Shown piece after piece: positions 63,247 through 64,000 of a stretch of DNA of 64,000 nt. Position 1 is the first letter of the stretch. Each line of letters opens with the position of its first letter. The position numbers and the translations under genes are program-made. Source of the stretch: Opisthocomus hoazin (taxonomy: Eukaryota; Chordata; Aves; Opisthocomiformes; Opisthocomidae); contig NC_134417.1 in assembly GCF_030867145.1 (NCBI RefSeq), forward strand, positions 11,757,577 through 11,821,576, given 5' to 3'. Under the pieces are notes generated by a model. The model ran no database searches and was not told the origin of the DNA. It saw only the letters and a list, made by a program, of their open reading frames with translations.

Positions 63247-64000
63247 CTTTAAAAGAATATTTAGTTGCATTAAGCATTATACATTCCATAAAGTGTTTCC
63301 AGTATCTACATAGTCAGAAAATAAAATACAAGGCAAAAACATGCCTCAGTTGTATCATAACTGCTGCAATAGCTAACAAGTTTCCAGAATGCATAAATTA
63401 AAAAAAAAGGGGTGGGGGGAAAGACTGAAACTGGTCTTTGTTACGCATCATTACAAAGGCACAAGTATGGCTAAATCACAGCCCACTCTATAGCAAGTCA
63501 CTGTACAAGGTACAATTTTCACACCTGAAATTGCTGATAGGCTTCCACAGACAAGATGCAATTGTTGATGTAACAAGTGGTTTAAAGTGAGGAAAGTAAG
63601 CTGATGTAGTGTTAATCGGAGTTTATCCAGCCGTTCGTTAAAGGGAACATCTGAAGGCTGTAAGTTTGACTTGTTCTGAAACCATTTCATTTAATGGGAG
63701 AAAATCTGAACACAAAGGATCTCTACCCTTTGCTAGCTGGGTATTTGAATGAGATGAGATTCTGAGCATCCCTGTTCTCAAGAGACCCATGCTTCAGTTC
63801 AGGAGTTAGGGCATCTCACATTCCTCTTACAGTGCAGAAAAAAAAGCATTAGAAACAGCCGCAGCAATTCAGAATGTTCCCTCCCTCCAGACATCTTTTT
63901 GCCTCTTTGCAGGAGGTTATTATGCCCAAAGCAGAGCTGGTGACTAGATGGAAGGAATCATGAGAGTTCCCCAACCGGCCACAGTGCAGCACGAGCCAGG
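63247..64000 (-). other. GK5 intron, continues past the right edge
   Basis: I looked for the preceding FGGY-domain exon on the minus strand and did not find it. A 79-codon open frame at 63,451-63,690 has no kinase motif. Confidence 0.6.

Overview
This is vertebrate nuclear DNA, most likely from a bird. The only interspersed repeats I can recognise with confidence are CR1 non-LTR retrotransposons, whose 3' ends carry the usual ATTCTGTG-type octamers. Protein-coding sequence is split into short exons with GT/AG borders, and GC-rich CpG islands stand out from an AT-rich background. Turtles and crocodilians also carry CR1, so 'bird' is an inference.

Two genes lie head-to-tail on the minus strand. 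The first is TFDP2 (transcription factor DP-2, the E2F dimerisation partner). I can place nine coding exons between about 38.8 kb and 4.0 kb. They encode residues 1-294 of an expected protein of about 446, and every exon joins the next in frame. The remaining C-terminal exons lie left of base 1. The main promoter is probably the CpG island at about 50.0-51.5 kb, about 12 kb upstream of the first coding exon. The second gene is GK5 (glycerol kinase 5, FGGY kinase family). Its last three coding exons, 109 residues, are at 63.2, 60.3 and 58.8 kb, and its 5' part lies right of base 64000. The same neighbours occur in the same tandem order in human 3q23.

Layout: 1-1.8 kb, old CR1 copy (minus); 4.0-13.2 kb, six TFDP2 exons; 14.4-15.3 kb, internal CpG island; 16.6 kb, TFDP2 exon; 23.8-25.3 kb, second internal CpG island, partly built from a GC-rich CR1 relic; 28.9 kb, TFDP2 exon; 31.7-35.0 kb, young CR1 (plus); 35.3, 37.3 and 38.4 kb, three CR1 fragments; 38.8 kb, first coding exon with three upstream ORFs; 50-51.5 kb, promoter island; 55.0-56.9 kb, second young CR1 (minus); 57.9-63.2 kb, 3' part of GK5.

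No CRISPR array, operon, RNA gene or new multi-gene system is visible. The points most worth a second look are regulatory and structural: the two internal CpG islands, which could drive N-terminally shortened DP-2; the nested upstream ORFs, one ending on the DP-2 start codon; the 48-bp cassette exon; and two closely similar CR1 copies in inverted orientation flanking the TFDP2 promoter and first coding exon.
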